Source of the DNA: Chaetoderma sp. LZ-2023a | Taxonomy: Eukaryota > Mollusca > Caudofoveata > Chaetodermatida > Chaetodermatidae | Reading direction: 5' to 3' | Assembly: GCA_034401795.1 (NCBI GenBank) | Contig: CM067366.1 | Coordinates: forward strand, 82,924,116-82,988,115 | Length of the DNA: 64,000 bases | Notes under the pieces: generated by a model | Seen by the model: only the letters and a program-made list of their open reading frames with translations | What the model was told of the DNA's origin: nothing | Database searches by the model: none | Shown: positions 53,901 to 62,663 of the stretch, in pieces | How the letters are laid out: each line of letters opens with the position of its first letter | Position numbering within the stretch: position 1 is the stretch's first letter | Position numbers and translations under genes: made by a program

Positions 53901-55780
53901 GGTCCATTCAGATCAGTAGTTAAAGAGATACAGCTCCTAGCAAAATGTATGCACAAACCTCTTCCTCACGGCCTGAGCGTAATGACTTTAAAATAATTTA
54001 TATTTTGTAGGAGAATGCCTGTAAGAAATGCTACGAGGAGTACATAGATAACCTGTGTATTGTGTTCGATCTGAAGGGATTCACCATCAGCTCTATGGAC
54101 TATCAGTTTGTCAAGAACCTCATCTGGCTTCTGAGTCGTCATTACCCAGAGCGTCTCGGGGCATGTCTCGTTATAAACTCACCGACTATATTCTCGGGCT
54201 GTTGGACCATTATACGACCGTGGTTAGTACGAGTCTGTTCTCGTGTACAGTCATGACAGTACAGCTCTTAAATAATAAGTTTCCAAAACAGAGACCTGGT
54301 ACTTAGTAAGAAATGTTCTGTTGAATATTTTGAACATAATTGGATTGGAAGACATAGCTGCTAAGGCAGCAATGTTTTTCAGTCTAATTATCTACAAAAT
54401 ATTCAGCAGTACATTTCTTACTAAGTAACAGGTCTCTGTTGGAAACGTTAAGTTATTGCTCAGCTCTACTGTTCATCTAAAGTGTAAATTCTGTAATTAA
54501 TACTTTAATGATTATGTCGCTCAAGTGATCGCGGGAAATGCCTATCTCATTTGCAAAATTTGGACCTGGCTCGATATCCAACATTGTCCGGTGATTAATT
54601 AGCTCACCTGGCCTGAAAGGCCATGTGAGCTTAGGCCGTGGCGACTGTCTGTTGTGTGTCCATCCGTCATCCGTCCGTTGTTCGTCAACTTTTCCTCTAA
54701 ATGACCTCATGAACCGAGGGATTTGTTCAACAGAAGTTGATCCGTCAAAAAACATGGCTGCTGTCATTGGCCAATCAAAATGTAGCATGTTTGGTGGCCA
54801 TATTGGACTTTTTTATTTGATGGGTTTTGGGGCCAAAATTGGTTTTATATGTGTTTTGGGGTATTCTGATATCAAATTTGCCATTTTTGAAACTGTCGGA
54901 CAAACGGTTGGGCAGCCATCTGGGATCATTTTCCCGCCAAAAGCTCCCATACTAAAGCAATTTGAAATTAAAAATGTCTTCTCGATATCCACTGGGCCGA
55001 TTTAAATTATGTTTTGCAGTAGAAATCCTTAGGGCATAGCGATTCAAGTTTGTGCAAACGGACCCGATCGGCCAATTTGGTCGGTGGCCATCTTGGATTT
55101 TGGCAGATTTTTATAAACGCCTAAAAATCTCCGAAACCGTTTGGTGGATTGATTTCAAACTCATGAAATGTCAGTTCAGCTAAGAGCTGAACCAAGTTTG
55201 TTCAAGGGAACTTGATTGACAAAATGGTTTGGCGGCCATCTTGGATGACATATTTTTTGCGACAACTACTCCAGTCATTAAAGGTCATTAGAGTTTGTTC
55301 CATGGAGATATGTCAAAACAAATATGTCCATCATGAATCAATCAAAATTTAGCTTTTTTGGTGGACATCTGGTATTTTCTGAAAATTTCTGAGAAAATCA
55401 TAAAAAGACAACTTAATAACCATTGGGCCAATTTGAGTAAAACTTGGCTAAACCTTCACAGAAATTTTTCCAGTGGTCATCTCATTTTTTTCGTTTGTGT
55501 CAGTGACCAATAATTGCAGGCGAACTGTACCGGCCCCTTGGGCCTCTTGTTCATTGATCATGACAGAGTTAGATAAATCATTTATTATGCATGTGGATTG
55601 TGACATCAGTCTACATATGACCTATTTGATTACGATATCATATACTTGAGCGACAGATATAAAAATGTTTCTTTCATGTTTTGTAGGTTGAATGACATCA
55701 CTGCGAGCAAAGTAACATTTATCAGTGATGAAGATCACCTGTTTAAGTTTGTGCCTCCAGATATTTTCCCTGAAGACTGA
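38563..55780 (+). CDS. CRAL-TRIO (Sec14-like) domain protein, six coding exons, 241 aa
   Basis: Joining 38563-38673, 39204-39230, 41433-41629, 50174-50258, 54011-54222 and 55687-55780 gives 726 nt with no internal stop. Every junction is GT-AG and all phases match. The first 35 residues are Pro/Thr-rich and acidic. Residues about 47-112 are the helical N-terminal part (KRFIRAFGDVDTAFKMLLKC, KWRREFGVETL). About 113-230 are the lipid-binding fold (PIVYVATRK, CIVFDLKGFTISSMDYQFVK, HYPERLGACLVINSPTIFSG). It ends FVPPDIFPED. The ATG has A at -3 and G at +4, and an in-frame TAA precedes it at 38500-38502. Such proteins bind or move small hydrophobic ligands such as phosphoinositides; the ligand here is unknown. 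It is the only host gene found, and its introns are full of transposons. Confidence 0.93.
39204..39230 (+). CDS. CRAL-TRIO gene, coding exon 2 (27-nt microexon)
   Basis: The acceptor is TTGTTTGCAG and the donor CAG|GTAGGT. It encodes ILFEADPSQ, phase 0 on both sides, so it could be skipped without changing frame. Confidence 0.8.
39409..39817. mobile_element. Palindromic MITE M1 (intron 2)
   Basis: The ends are of the type AATGGACCTTTCCAGTTT (here diverged: AATGAAGGAATCCAGTTTT) with the inverse at the right. The core is a hairpin: TTGAACATTTTGAAACCAAT against the inverse of CAAATTAGTTTCAAAATGTT. The family recurs at 49327, 53553, 60628 and 61157. Confidence 0.8.
40080..40830 (+). repeat. Tandem repeat, about 165-185 bp unit, about four copies
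   Basis: CACCATATCATACAGAATCG with CTTAAAATAATTTAATGAAA recurs at about 40290, 40487 and 40655, with an earlier diverged copy near 40140. Units contain GATGTGCCTTTTGAAGGATT. Non-coding, in intron 2. Confidence 0.8.
40959..41228 (+). mobile_element. tRNA-derived SINE (intron 2)
   Basis: The Pol III A-box-like GTGAGTGGTTAGTAAG (near 40968) and B-box GGTTCGCAAGTTCG (41003-41016) have tRNA spacing. The body contains TGAGCAAGTCACTTAG and GTCGACCTAGCTGTAAATAG, like the conserved domain of widespread invertebrate SINEs. The tail ends near CGCAATATACATGTATATAG. It is in sense with the host gene. Confidence 0.8.
41433..41629 (+). CDS. CRAL-TRIO gene, coding exon 3
   Basis: The acceptor is ATTTTATAG and the donor AAG|GTATGA. 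It encodes 65 codons plus 2 bases (AHTDASLKRFIRAFGD to RQRDVKG), the helical N-terminal lobe. The DIRS 3 element starts only 253 bp after this exon. Confidence 0.92.
41883..42108 (+). repeat. DIRS 3 left inverted terminal repeat
   Basis: Its inverse matches 48389-48570, including GCCGATATTTAGCAATATCA and TCAAAAAGTATTAGGGAGGT. A second half-copy of CCAGCCCCACCACCG-type sequence (42018-42048) makes it slightly longer than the right repeat. Confidence 0.93.
43004..44192 (+). pseudogene. DIRS 3 gag-like region, broken
   Basis: The Cys cluster (CSSCGRFLK to CGPLLKCDVC, 43013-43108) has spacing CX2CX12CX2CX2CX5CX2C, identical to DIRS 1 and 2. A G11 run (43116-43126) then shifts frame into the 43131-43686 part (MSEFLSLQAKDKVVEEERKQ, DMEAFRTEMLGEMKRTIKDL), then a further frame to 44192 (DWSDACQWLVSVRPDLPVEQ). 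After SASQHDQ near 44055, about 240 bp present in DIRS 2 are missing. A CCTGTTTCAG sequence just before the Cys cluster, also in DIRS 2, could act as a splice acceptor. Confidence 0.75.
44081..46480 (+). pseudogene. DIRS 3 fused gag C-terminus, RT and RNase H frame
   Basis: This is the longest open frame of the window (799 codons). Residues 1-190 are gag-type (LRSANAALCDAEESGRASIA, MTGPGLFGGEG). RT covers about 290-560, with LKDAYFHIP and YIDD (45410-45421, residues 444-447). RNase H covers about 600-735, with VYTD, LLELRA, CSDNS and LADSLSR. The start of the methyltransferase-like region follows (PNIDLFATKK, YVSPIPD). A G15 run (46431-46445) then throws the frame out and a stop follows at 46480. 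The RT and RNase H active-site residues themselves are all present. The gag fusion may be a by-product of the gag deletion. Confidence 0.85.
46447..46851 (+). pseudogene. DIRS 3 methyltransferase-like C-terminus, out of frame
   Basis: After the G15 run the reading continues one frame away as YAYAVPPAILIPKILQRI, LLIAPDWPSRAWYTDLLDLL and SMFRLTAWMLSRN, matching the end of the DIRS 1 polyprotein. A run of 13 or 16 G would keep it in frame. The last part overlaps the recombinase frame by about 300 bp. Confidence 0.8.
46542..47688 (+). pseudogene. DIRS 3 tyrosine recombinase, one frameshift
   Basis: This is the phage-integrase-type recombinase that inserts DIRS circles. The core-binding part (RAYNYKINRFAEW, VVADFLCHLYDAY, SIAGYKSAL) is followed by box I Arg in ASARRRSEIHAL (47150-47180). 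Near 47270-47295 the frame shifts by one base. The second frame has CPVRALLRYK, then the H-x-x-R box in AKAHSVRGVVTS (about 47524-47560), the QWHS His, and the nucleophile Tyr in FTDHYLRD (about 47630-47650). All catalytic residues are present, so only the frameshift disables it. A good ATG lies at 46557. Confidence 0.88.
47689..48225 (+). other. DIRS 3 3' untranslated region
   Basis: Non-coding sequence between the recombinase stop and the internal complementary region. Confidence 0.6.
48226..48325 (+). repeat. DIRS 3 internal complementary region
   Basis: Bases up to 48271 are the inverse of the outer left end. 48273-48325 (53 bp) are an exact inverse of 48558-48610 at the outer right end. 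The arrangement is the template used by DIRS elements to rebuild full ends during circular replication. Confidence 0.93.
48389..48611 (+). repeat. DIRS 3 right inverted terminal repeat
   Basis: 48389-48570 is inverse to the left repeat. The last 40 or so bases (ATCAACTCTCTCGTG to GATTTCGTTTA) are specific to the right end and are mirrored in the internal complementary region. Confidence 0.93.
48612..49326. other. Intron 3 sequence, nothing recognised
   Basis: No exon or defined repeat is visible. Confidence 0.5.
49327..49735. mobile_element. Palindromic MITE M2 (intron 3)
   Basis: This is the same family and orientation as M1. The core hairpin is GTTAAATATTTTGAAACTAA, then GCTGTTGCTGCCTAGCAACA, then the inverse arm to 49535. 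Confidence 0.8.
50174..50258 (+). CDS. CRAL-TRIO gene, coding exon 4
   Basis: The acceptor is ATATCTGCAG and the donor CTA|GTAAGA. The first base completes an Arg codon, then PIVYVATRKHSINGRDIDKL to FIVFIL. It was found by demanding a 1-base entry and phase-0 exit between exons 3 and 5, and it supplies the missing first strand of the domain. Confidence 0.9.
50319..53037 (+). mobile_element. Helentron-like repeat copy R2 (intron 4), interrupted
   Basis: It starts GGCTCACCTGTCCTGAAAGG with the hairpin partner GGCCAAGTGAGC, and ends GTCCAGGTGAGCGATACAGG followed by CCCCTTGGGCCTCTTGTT. It holds roughly 2.5 units of about 600 bp. Element D (51385-52548) is inserted in the third unit, inside GATTTCAATTATATTTGG. 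Confidence 0.8.
51385..52548. mobile_element. Element D, TIR transposon nested in R2
   Basis: Subterminal repeats ATTCGAGGAAAGGACGC (51393-51409) and GCGTCCTTTAGTCGAAT (52524-52540) are inverted. Comparison with other R copies shows a TA duplication (51383-51384 and 52549-52550). The interior carries the module shared with hAT elements A and B twice, at about 51565-51745 and in reverse at about 51900-52375. Ends and TA duplication suggest a Tc1/mariner-like mover despite the shared interior. Confidence 0.65.
53553..53908. mobile_element. Palindromic MITE M3 (intron 4)
   Basis: The ends are AATGGACCTTTTCAGTTTAT and TTAAAACTGGAAAGGTCCATT-type inverse. The core hairpin (53665-53750) contains AACTAATTTGACTGGGTGCT and its inverse. 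It is opposite in orientation to M1 and M2. Confidence 0.85.
54011..54222 (+). CDS. CRAL-TRIO gene, coding exon 5
   Basis: The acceptor is TATTTTGTAG and the donor TG|GTTAGT. It encodes ENACKKCYEEYIDNLCIVFD to TIFSGCWTIIRP, the conserved core of the lipid-binding fold. It leaves 2 bases of a Trp codon. Confidence 0.93.
54279..54446. repeat. 168-bp palindrome just after exon 5
   Basis: The outer arms GTTTCCAAAACAGAGACCTG and its near-perfect inverse continue through TACTTAGTAAGAAATG and a centre near GCTGCTAAGGCAGC. It starts 56 bp after the exon 5 donor. The core is related to the M-family hairpin. Confidence 0.8.
54600..55551 (+). mobile_element. Helentron-like repeat copy R3 (intron 5), short
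   Basis: It starts TAGCTCACCTGGCCTGAAAG and ends CGGCCCCTTGGGCCTCTTGTT-type hairpin. It holds only about 1.5 units and joins directly from the CCGTCC-rich head into a unit near 54720. Confidence 0.8.
55687..55780 (+). CDS. CRAL-TRIO gene, coding exon 6 and stop
   Basis: The acceptor is GTTTTGTAG. One base completes Trp, then LNDITASKVTFISDEDHLFK and FVPPDIFPED, stop TGA at 55778-55780. An ATTAAA at about 55889 could be a polyadenylation signal, but this is weak. Confidence 0.9.
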
Positions 55781-56500
55781 TGATCAGGCGTTGTGTGATG
55801 TAAGAAATCGCTTGAATCATTACTGGACATACCGCTACATTGTCAGTGAGAACAGTCAGAGTCGATGGTGAATGCAAGATTGCGGAGAAATTAAAGCACG
55901 TATATCAATTGATGCAATATTCACTCGGCAGTCATTCTATGTTAACTATCCATATTCATCATAAATGTTGTTAGTTACTTATCATAATCAAAATCATGTT
56001 GTTTATTTTGAAAATAATTTGACTGAATATCAATGACTGAGTCAAATCCTTCAGAATATTCAGAATGTTTATTTATTGATAATTGTAGGAAAACGGGTAG
56101 AAGATTGCCTAAGCTGAGGCATATCTCCTGTTGATAGTCAGTTAAATCTTTAATGTATCTTAAGCTTTGTGATAAATATTCCTCAAAATTACTATTTATA
56201 ATTATTGCACAGAACATTTTCACTCACCACCTAATGTCATCATGAATGTACGTGTTATCATCATGGCAAGTTTTTATGTGGATGGTGTTCTCGTCTATAA
56301 TGTTTTGGTCTATCATAAGTACTGACTTTGTTATTGCCATATATTTACAGGAACAGATGTGTGCATGTCAGGTATAGTGCGTCTTTTGGTGTAGCCTTTG
56401 CACAAATAGTGGGTTGCGTAATACAAGTATGTCTCTGTCTAACTGCTTAATACTTTAATGGAAAGGTTTGGTCAAGAATATTAAAATATGAGCTTATTGA
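55781..56500. other. Downstream flank / probable 3' UTR of the CRAL-TRIO gene
   Basis: No further exon is seen. A weak inverted pair (TATTTTGAAAATAATTTGAC near 56005) is related to the palindrome families. Confidence 0.4.
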
Positions 56501-56501
56501 A

Positions 56502-56640
56502 TGTTCATTTGCAGGGCAAGAGACAACTCTTTGAAAATTTATCACTAGAATGACTGGCTCGGTTATCGAGCCAGTCATTCCAGTGGTAAATTTTCAAAAC
56601 TTCTTGGCCTGTACATGTACATTCCTCAAGATGACTGCAG
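56502..56640. repeat. Palindrome family T, copy 1
   Basis: The core GAATGACTGGCTCG and CGAGCCAGTCATTC flank a 4-5 base loop (56549-56580). The outer arms carry GCAGGGCAAGAGA and TTCTTGGCCTGTACAT. Confidence 0.8.
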
Positions 56641-57000
56641 AGTCCGGTTTTAGCCGGCTTCGCCATGAAAGGGTTAAACTTGTCACAGGTCATTATAACC
56701 AGTGAGCCAATGTTCACTTTGTAAGAATTCCTCATAAAAACTAATCAGCGTTAGCTAAATAACCATTTCAATATGAGCTGCTGTCATGACTGAGTCCATG
56801 CCAGTCACCAAGATAGATTCAGGCTGTACTCAAATTTTTAGTGTGATCATCTGGCACCGACAGACAAATGATAGTTTTAGTTAAATACAAACTATAATCT
56901 AGATTTAGTATAAGACCCTGCCTTACGTTCAGTAGAGAAAATGTTTCTAAATGTTTTGTTAAATCTGCAAAACTATTGACAATCTGCTATTTTCAGATTA

Positions 57001-57124
57001 ACCCTTTAACCCTCATGTCAGTCAAAACAACTTCTGCAGTTGTCTTGAGAAATGCTCATTTGAAGACCAAGAGAAGACGATTTTTGAAAACTTACCACTG
57101 GAATGACTGGCTCGGTTATGACTC
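57001..57124. repeat. Palindrome family T, half copy
   Basis: The left arm only (TGTCAGTCAAAACAACTTCT to GAATGACTGGCTCGGTTATG); the right arm is absent. AACCCTTTAACCC-like flank as in other copies. Confidence 0.65.
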
Positions 57125-57994
57125 ATGTTCTGCTGCTGGCTACTTCATTCGACTTTAATGGGAGGTTGTCCTTTGGGAAATCAACAACTCAACTTGATTT
57201 TTGGGTAAAAAAGTCACAGATCAAGGTTATCTCGTGTATTTGTTTGTCTGTCCGGATCAGTATCTGAAAAAGTACTGGCCCGAATTGGCGAAAAGCATTT
57301 TTGCTAGGGCTTCTATGCTTTGATTATCAGTCGGATCAAATTTCGGATCTACGAATATCACAGGAACTATACAAAGCACAAGATAGATTATTGTTACATA
57401 CCAGCGTTCCCCAACTTTGGACCCGAACTGAATTAATCCAGAAAATCCATAATTAAAAAAAATATGACAAAGACAGTAAGGTGAGGGTCAGCAATCTCTA
57501 ATTGTTCTTGTTTGAATTTTGGAAAGTCCTTTCTATACTCTTGATAAGTTTACTAATTTGAAATTTGTAGTTCTCATTGTGAATTCCTGTCTAATGCCAC
57601 CACCATATCACTACCACCAACATCACGCCACCAACACAGAGAATAATCATAATAATTTCTAGAATGCTTTCAGATAAGGCTTAGAAGCCTTACTAATAAC
57701 AATTGGAGTCTGTATATTATGATCGTTATTGTACACACATATATATATATATACATAATCACAGAAAGAATGTTATTTTATGTACCTATTCAGATATCAT
57801 ATATTTATTATATATATTTATCATTTTTGTGATCATCACTAAAATGTTTTAGCTACTGTATCGCTATAATCATGTATCTGTCACATTTTCTTGGCTTACG
57901 TAACTTGCTGGGCCAAGTGACCTTCTATAATGGCGACCATCCATCGTCTGCATTCAAGAAATGTTATTGTCCCATTGGTTTTAATTCTGGATAT
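57125..57994. other. No gene recognised
   Basis: AT-rich sequence with a short (AT)n run near 57740. Confidence 0.5.
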
Positions 57995-58083
57995 GCTGAA
58001 TATTTTGAAAACAATTTGAATGAAAGTAGTTGGTGTCTAAGCCACCAACAACTTTCAGTCAAATTGTTTTCAAAATATTTAGC
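57995..58083. repeat. Palindrome family G, copy 1
   Basis: GCTGAATATTTTGAAAACAA pairs with the inverse arm TTGTTTTCAAAATATTTAGC around GGTGTCTAAGCCACC. It is followed by CTTGCAGCAGTCAGCCAGTTAA, a tail also present after the copies in hAT element C (near 33820) and at about 63265. Confidence 0.85.
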
Positions 58084-58145
58084 AGGTCCAGAGTTATTGC
58101 TCATTGAACTTATTGTCTGGTGGCTTGCAGCAGTCAGCCAGTTAA

Positions 58146-58902
58146 AATGATTACTTATTGCACCCTCAGTTGATTTTGATTAGCTCTGGATGGTTAAGCA
58201 CCCTAACATATTATGCTTTGGAGCTCCTATCTCGAAAAACTGATTCTCTAAAAACTGATTCGTAAATTTTTTCCCATGTTCTTTATGGCACACGTCAAAA
58301 TTTTAAGGAAATTCTTTAACCCTTAGCAGATCAGATATAACAAATTCATTATGATGGGTGGAATATTCTGTAGAAAACTTTTTCACTAATTTAACTGGGA
58401 GCTATTGCTGCCAACAAGTTATAAAAAATTTTAAATTATTTTTCAAACTATGCAAGATCCTTCCTGTAAAGTTGTCATGAAATTGAATTTCAAGGTTTGA
58501 AGTATTAAAAGACTATTTCTTGGTAACCAATTAATCAAACTTGGTTGGAAGAACCCTATTGGTGTTATGCTTCTGGGTGTCTATGCAGACATATGATTGT
58601 TTAATTTGCTTTATGACCATCTTCCATCTGTTGAGATTTTGTTTAAAGCATTGAGACTAGATATATTTCGAAATTAATTTGAATGTGAGCTCCTGGTCTG
58701 CTTGGCCAAATCTATCTAAACCGTGCCAATTGACTTTTGTGTAACCTTCCTAAATGTATCTTGCTAAATTTTAAGAATCTAGTCTGTCCAAATAATTGAA
58801 CTTCCAGGTGAGCACTGTGGTTTTTTTTTGCCTTGTGCTTGTGTTGGTATTGTGTTCCACGAAGATTCTTCCCTTATTTCATTTTGAATTGATTTAGTTT
58901 AT
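58146..58902. other. No gene recognised
   Basis: AT-rich sequence; a diverged palindrome arm (ACTAATTTAACTGGGAGCTA) near 58385. Confidence 0.5.
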
Positions 58903-60558
58903 TAGCTCACCTGGCCTGAAAGGCCAAGTGAGCTTATGTCGTGGCGACCGTCCATCGTGTGTCCGTCCATCCGTCCGTCAACTTTTCCTTTAAACAACTT
59001 CTTCTCAAGAACCGCTAGGCCGATTTCAATTATATTTGGCAGGAAACGTCCTTAGGCATAGGGATCCAAGTTTGTTCAAACAAAGCCGATCGGCCAATTT
59101 GGCCAGCTGCCATCTTGGATTTTGGCAAATTTTTAGAAATGTCTTTAAAAATCTCCGAAACTGCTTGTTGGATTGAACCAAACCTCCTGAAATATGATCA
59201 TGGGCAAGAGCTCAACCAAGTTTGTTCAAGAGAACTTGATTGGTCCAAAGGTTCGACGGCCATCTTGGTTGACCTAGTTTTAGCGAAAATGACTTCTCCA
59301 GAACCGAAATTTGTGATATATGATTAGGGACTAAGGCCCATTTTAGTTTGTTCAAGCGAAGTTGGTCCGTCAAAAAACATGGCCACCGTGGGCCAATCAA
59401 AATATAGTGTGTTTGGCAGCCATATTGGATTTTTTAATTTGATGGATGTTGAGGCTGAAATTGGTTTTATGTAGGTTTTTGGGTATTCTGATCTCAAATT
59501 TCCAATTTTCGAAACAGTCGGCTAAACGGTTTGGTGGCCATCTTGGATCATTTTCCCTCCAAAAGCACCCATACTAAAGCAATGGGAAATTTAAAATGTC
59601 TTCTCGAGAACTCCTGGGCCGATTTCAATTATATTTGGCAGGAAGTATCTGTAGGGCATAGAAATTCCATTTTGTTCAAACGAAGCTGATCGGCCAATTT
59701 GGCCGGTGGCAATCTTGGATTTCGCCCAATTTTTAGAAATGTCTAAAAATCTCCAAAACCATTTGAGGGATCAATTCAGACCTCATGAAATATGATCTAA
59801 GGCAAGAGCTGACCCAACTTTGTTCAAGGGAACTTGATTGACCAAATGGTTCAGCAGCCATCTTGGATGTCCTCGTTTTCGCTTCTTCCCCAGAAACGCT
59901 GAAGCGATCAGGCCGAAATTTGTGATATATGATTAGGAACTAAGGGCCATTAAAGTTTGTTCAAGGGAAGTTGATCCATGAAAAAACATGGCCGCCGTGG
60001 GCCAATCATTATATAGCGTGTTTGGCGGTCATATTGGCTTTTTTATTTTGATAGATTTTGAGGCCGAAATTGGTTTTATATATGTTTTTGCATGTTGTGA
60101 TTGCAAATTGGCTATTTTTTAGACTGTTGGATAAAGGCTTTGGCGGCCATCTTGGATCACTTTCCTGCCAAAAGCTCCCGTACTAAAGCAGTGTGAAATT
60201 TAAAATGCCTTCTGGAGAACTACTGGGCCAATTTCAATTATATGTGGCAGGAAGCATCCTTAGGGTGTAGAGAATCAAGTTTGTTCAAATGAAGCGGATC
60301 GGCCAATTTGGCCGGCAGCCATCTTGGATTTTGGCCGATTTTTAGAAACGTCTAAAAAATTCCGAAAACTGCTTGCGAAGTCAATTCAAGACTCGTGAAA
60401 CATCATCTAGGGCAAAAGTCCAAATTTGTTTAATAGCCATTTTGGATAACCTAGTTTTTACAAAAACGACTCCAGAACCTCTACTTATAGCCAATTGCCT
60501 TTTTAGTTTCAATACCTATGTTCTAGGTGAGCGATCCAGGTCCCTTGGGCCTCTTGTT
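58903..60558 (+). mobile_element. Helentron-like repeat copy R4, most complete
   Basis: The 5' end TTAGCTCACCTGGCCTGAAA forms a hairpin with GGCCAAGTGAGC. A CCGTCCATCCGTCCGTC head follows. About 2.5 units of about 600 bp come next (GCCGATTTCAATTATATTTG at 59023 and 59620, diverged at 60230). The 3' end GTGAGCGATCCAGGTCCCTT has hairpin GG(T)CCCTTGGGCC and then TCTTGTT. GCTCACCTGG and CCAGGTGAGC-type sequences make subterminal inverted repeats. The hairpin near the 3' end and the lack of a target duplication point to the Helentron/Helitron2 group. No Rep-helicase is encoded. Confidence 0.7.
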
Positions 60559-60627
60559 TTGTTTAGATAATGGTAGTAAAAATTTACAATGAAATTATCA
60601 CAGTTAAACATTATATATATATTATAC

Positions 60628-60918
60628 AATGGACCTTTCCAGAGTAATGACATCATATGAGGTCATAATCAGCTAAGCGGTGTGTGGGATGATCTCATAA
60701 TCATTACGTCATAAATGATTCTATATTGCCCATCTTTAACTCTTAATAGTCTGACACGTAAGAATTGTATGTCTCTACTATTTAATAAACATGCTGTTGG
60801 ATATTTTGACTTACCTGTATAGTTTTCTGGAAATTGATAGTCAGGGAGTTCAGAGATCGATCGATCCCAACTCGAGCAAGGTGTGGGTGGAGCATAGCTA
60901 AAAATGGAAAGGTCCATT
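60628..60918. mobile_element. Palindromic MITE M4, core deleted
   Basis: The ends AATGGACCTTTCCAG and GGAAAGGTCCATT are present. The core is reduced to ATGCTGTTGGATATTTTGAC followed directly by TTACCTGTATAGTTTTCTGG, so most of the hairpin is lost. Confidence 0.8.
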
Positions 60919-61156
60919 ATTGCAATACTTAAGATAATGTCCAAGTTTCTTACTTATGTGTAATATATAGTCACAATTTAAGAACATTTTAATAGTTAAT
61001 GTGTAATCGTAGTTGATACAATATTTTATGAATGATCTTGTTCATGTTATTGCTTCTTCGTCATATTTGTCAGCAATGGTTGTGTTCTGTGTATACATAT
61101 AGTCTGCATCAATATATATTTGTAATCCTAAAAGCAAGTTAAGTTAGCCCTCTGCA

Positions 61157-61474
61157 AATGGACCATTCCAGTTTATCCATCCATCATATGACGTGATAAT
61201 CAACTATGTGACATGTAATCAATAACACCGTGAATGATGTAGATAAGTATGTCATGAACGCACTGTTCTAAGCGCATGAATTGTGTGTCTTTATAATATA
61301 ATAAACATGCTGTTGAATATTTTGAAACTAATTTGACTGGGCGCTGTTGCAGGCAGCAACAGCATCCAGGCAAAAATATTCAACAGCCAACCTAATCGAT
61401 CCCAACACAAGCGAGGTGTGGGTGGAGTTTAGCTAGAGATGGATGTGGAATAGCTAAAACTGGAAAGGTCCATT
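61157..61474. mobile_element. Palindromic MITE M5
   Basis: The ends AATGGACCATTCCAGTTTAT and AAAACTGGAAAGGTCCATT. The core hairpin (about 61310-61383) is shortened on the right arm. Confidence 0.85.
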
Positions 61475-61944
61475 ACCATACTAGGTTGAGTTATATCAAA
61501 GGGGTGAGCTTCATGATCCACTTATGTTATGTTAAGATTTTTTATGAGCTGTTGCAATTTTATGCACGTTTTTAAGAAATGACACAAATTATTTATACTT
61601 TTTTTGCATTTACGTCTTAAGATTTACTTTGTTTGTTTTTCTTGGTTTATTTTGTTATCAAATTTTAATTGATAACTAATTAGTGAATGTTAATCTTTCT
61701 GAACTATACAAGTGATATATATATATATATACAAACAAATATAGTGCACTATTTCTAAATAATCAACGATCAAACACAATGAAAGGATGTGTCACTCAAG
61801 TATCTGATTAGATATTATTATCATAATATATCACTTGTTATCTGATGTCACAATCGTGACAATCAAAATAATGTAAGTATGTCTTAAAGATTGAAATGTC
61901 TGTCAGTAAAGTGTACAAATTTAATGAACATTCGCTTGAACATT

Positions 61945-62090
61945 TTTGCTCCCAGTCAAATTAGTTTTGAAATATTGAACAGCTTACATGTATAGTTACA
62001 TTAAAATTTAGGTTATGGAAATTCAGCTTTCAAATCGATTCCAACACACGTAAGAAGTGGGCGGAGCTTAGCTAGAAATGGATCCCTCTT
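61945..62090. repeat. Partial M-family copy
   Basis: The right half only: CCAGTCAAATTAGTTTTGAA, then the TTACATGTATAGTTA segment and GTGGGCGGAGCTTAGCTAG. Confidence 0.65.
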
Positions 62091-62167
62091 GTGGTAGGTG
62101 AATAGTCTGTTATCACCGACACCTGCTTTGAGACGGTAGCGGGATTCAGTTTTTGCTTAACACTTTA

Positions 62168-62400
62168 GCACTCATGTCAGCAAAAAAATGGCTTCTGAAG
62201 TCATCTTGAGAAATGTCCATCTGCAAACCAAGAGAAGACTATTTTGATAAATTTACCACTGTAATGACTGGCTCGATGATCGAGCCAGTCATTGCAGTGG
62301 TAATTTTTCAAATATAGTTTGCTCTTGGTCTGCGATTGGACATTTTCTATGAGAAAATTTAACTTTTCTTGACATATTTGAGGGTTAAAGGGTTAAGTAT
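62168..62400. repeat. Palindrome family T, copy 2
   Basis: The core GTAATGACTGGCTCGATGAT and CGAGCCAGTCATTGC (about 62261-62295), with outer arms containing CAAACCAAGAGAAGAC and its diverged inverse. Confidence 0.8.
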
Positions 62401-62663
62401 ATGCATCTATGCAAATGTTGGGGTTTCATTCAATATCTTCGCCTAAACTTGGGAGTTCATTGATGAAATTTTGTGTCTAGGTTGACAACAGGCATTACAG
62501 GGCTAGGAATAAAGCTTATTACTTTTTAGTCTGCTCATCCATCCATCTGTCAGTTGTGCCAATCCTGTATTATGTATGCGTGCAGATTTGTGGTTTTCCT
62601 TCATTAACCATGTATGACTGAGTTTTTGCAGATAACATATTCCAGGGGTTATGTCTCTGGACT

